22,427 bases of DNA from Geobacter sp. (GTDB lineage: Bacteria > Desulfobacterota > Desulfuromonadia > Geobacterales > Pseudopelobacteraceae). Each line of letters starts with the position of its first letter. The first letter of the stretch is position 1. This document shows positions 22,087 to 22,427 of the stretch, piece after piece. The notes under the pieces were generated by a model. That model made no database searches and was not told the DNA's origin. It saw only the letters and a program-made list of their open reading frames with translations. A program made the position numbers and the translations under genes. The DNA is taken from assembly GCA_027346925.1 (NCBI GenBank), contig DAIERH010000003.1, positions 1 through 22,427 on the forward strand. Direction: 5' to 3'.

Positions 22087-22151
22087 TATCCCGTTTATTG
22101 GGGCAGGCAGAAAATTATTTGGCTAACACGCTATCCCGTTTATCAATGGGT
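22062..22151. repeat. Two imperfect 45-bp direct repeats
   Basis: Copies at 22062-22106 and 22107-22151. Each begins GCAGAAA and carries an exact TATCCCGTTTAT box 25 bases later (22087-22098 and 22132-22143); the middle is AT-rich and less conserved. Confidence 0.6.
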
Positions 22152-22259
22152 TCGAGTCGGATTCACCCTGCATCAAACCTCACAGCCGCGATGGGTTCCT
22201 AAAGGCTGTTTCATAATAGCAGCAAAAAAACATTTGTAAACAATCTCTCACGAACGCTT

Positions 22260-22427
22260 TCAACGGCCGGATCGGCCCGCTGCCCCGGCCATCGCCAATG
22301 CCGCGCCCCCCAGAAGTCCCGCATCGTCTCCCAATTCGCTCTTGACGATGGCACAGTCGGAGGCGATCTGGGGAAAACAGCGCTGGCTGACCTCGTCGGC
22401 AAGCGCGGGCAACAGCAGATCGAAACT
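22260..22427 (-). CDS. C-terminus of a ROK-family kinase (glucokinase-like), 5' end outside window
   Basis: 55 codons from the right edge to TGA at 22260-22262. The end reads SDCAIVKSELGDDAGLLGGAALAM, matching the usual C-terminus of ROK-family glucokinases/regulators (LGDDAGLLGAAALA). The active-site and zinc motifs lie outside the window, so kinase activity and sugar cannot be judged. No clear terminator follows. Confidence 0.65.
   Translation of the reverse strand, partial: SFDLLLPALADEVSQRCFPQIASDCAIVKSELGDDAGLLGGAALAMAGAAGRSGR

Noticed and set aside
22146..22170. GGGTTCGAGTC resembles a tRNA T-loop, hinting at a tRNA end or attachment site.
   Set aside because: The flanking bases do not form the 5-bp T stem, and no acceptor, D or anticodon arm is found nearby.

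Overview
The window reads as a stretch of chromosome from a GC-rich member of the Geobacter group (Desulfuromonadia). Evidence: a 12-heme c7-type periplasmic cytochrome, a c-heme/CopD-like/cytochrome-b5 membrane protein, MglA-like and HDOD signalling proteins, and a glyoxylate/succinic-semialdehyde-reductase type beta-hydroxyacid dehydrogenase. This is judged from protein character only. Genes are dense, mostly on the minus strand, with no rRNA, tRNA, CRISPR or insertion sequence seen.

Left part (1-5930): a thiolase-superfamily gene runs off the left edge and is preceded by a beta-hydroxyacid dehydrogenase gene. Then come nth (endonuclease III), a divergent PHP phosphoesterase gene, a cytidylate-kinase-like/BON fusion convergent with it, and a membrane methyltransferase-like gene that probably uses a non-ATG start.

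Central part (5905-14303, all minus): nadC-birA-coaX-EF-G2 form a tight cofactor/translation operon with a clear promoter and a long hairpin after EF-G2. Next is a second tight set: SPOR membrane protein, HEAT-like acidic protein, MglA-like GTPase with an altered P-loop, and MgtC/SapB membrane protein. This second set is the best candidate for a little-described system, possibly linking a polarity-type GTPase to the envelope.

Right part (14411-22427): a plus-strand dodecaheme cytochrome with its own promoter and terminator. It is followed by minus-strand signalling genes: a 112-aa protein overlapping an HDOD/HD protein, and a histidine-kinase-like protein lacking its phospho-acceptor His next to an orphan cheD. 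Then come the c-heme/CopD/b5 redox membrane protein, a TPR/SLH-type lipoprotein paired with an LPP20-like secreted protein, an AT-rich intergenic region with 45-bp imperfect repeats and an inverted repeat, and the C-terminus of a ROK-type kinase cut by the right edge.

All functions come from motif reading by eye; no database search was run.
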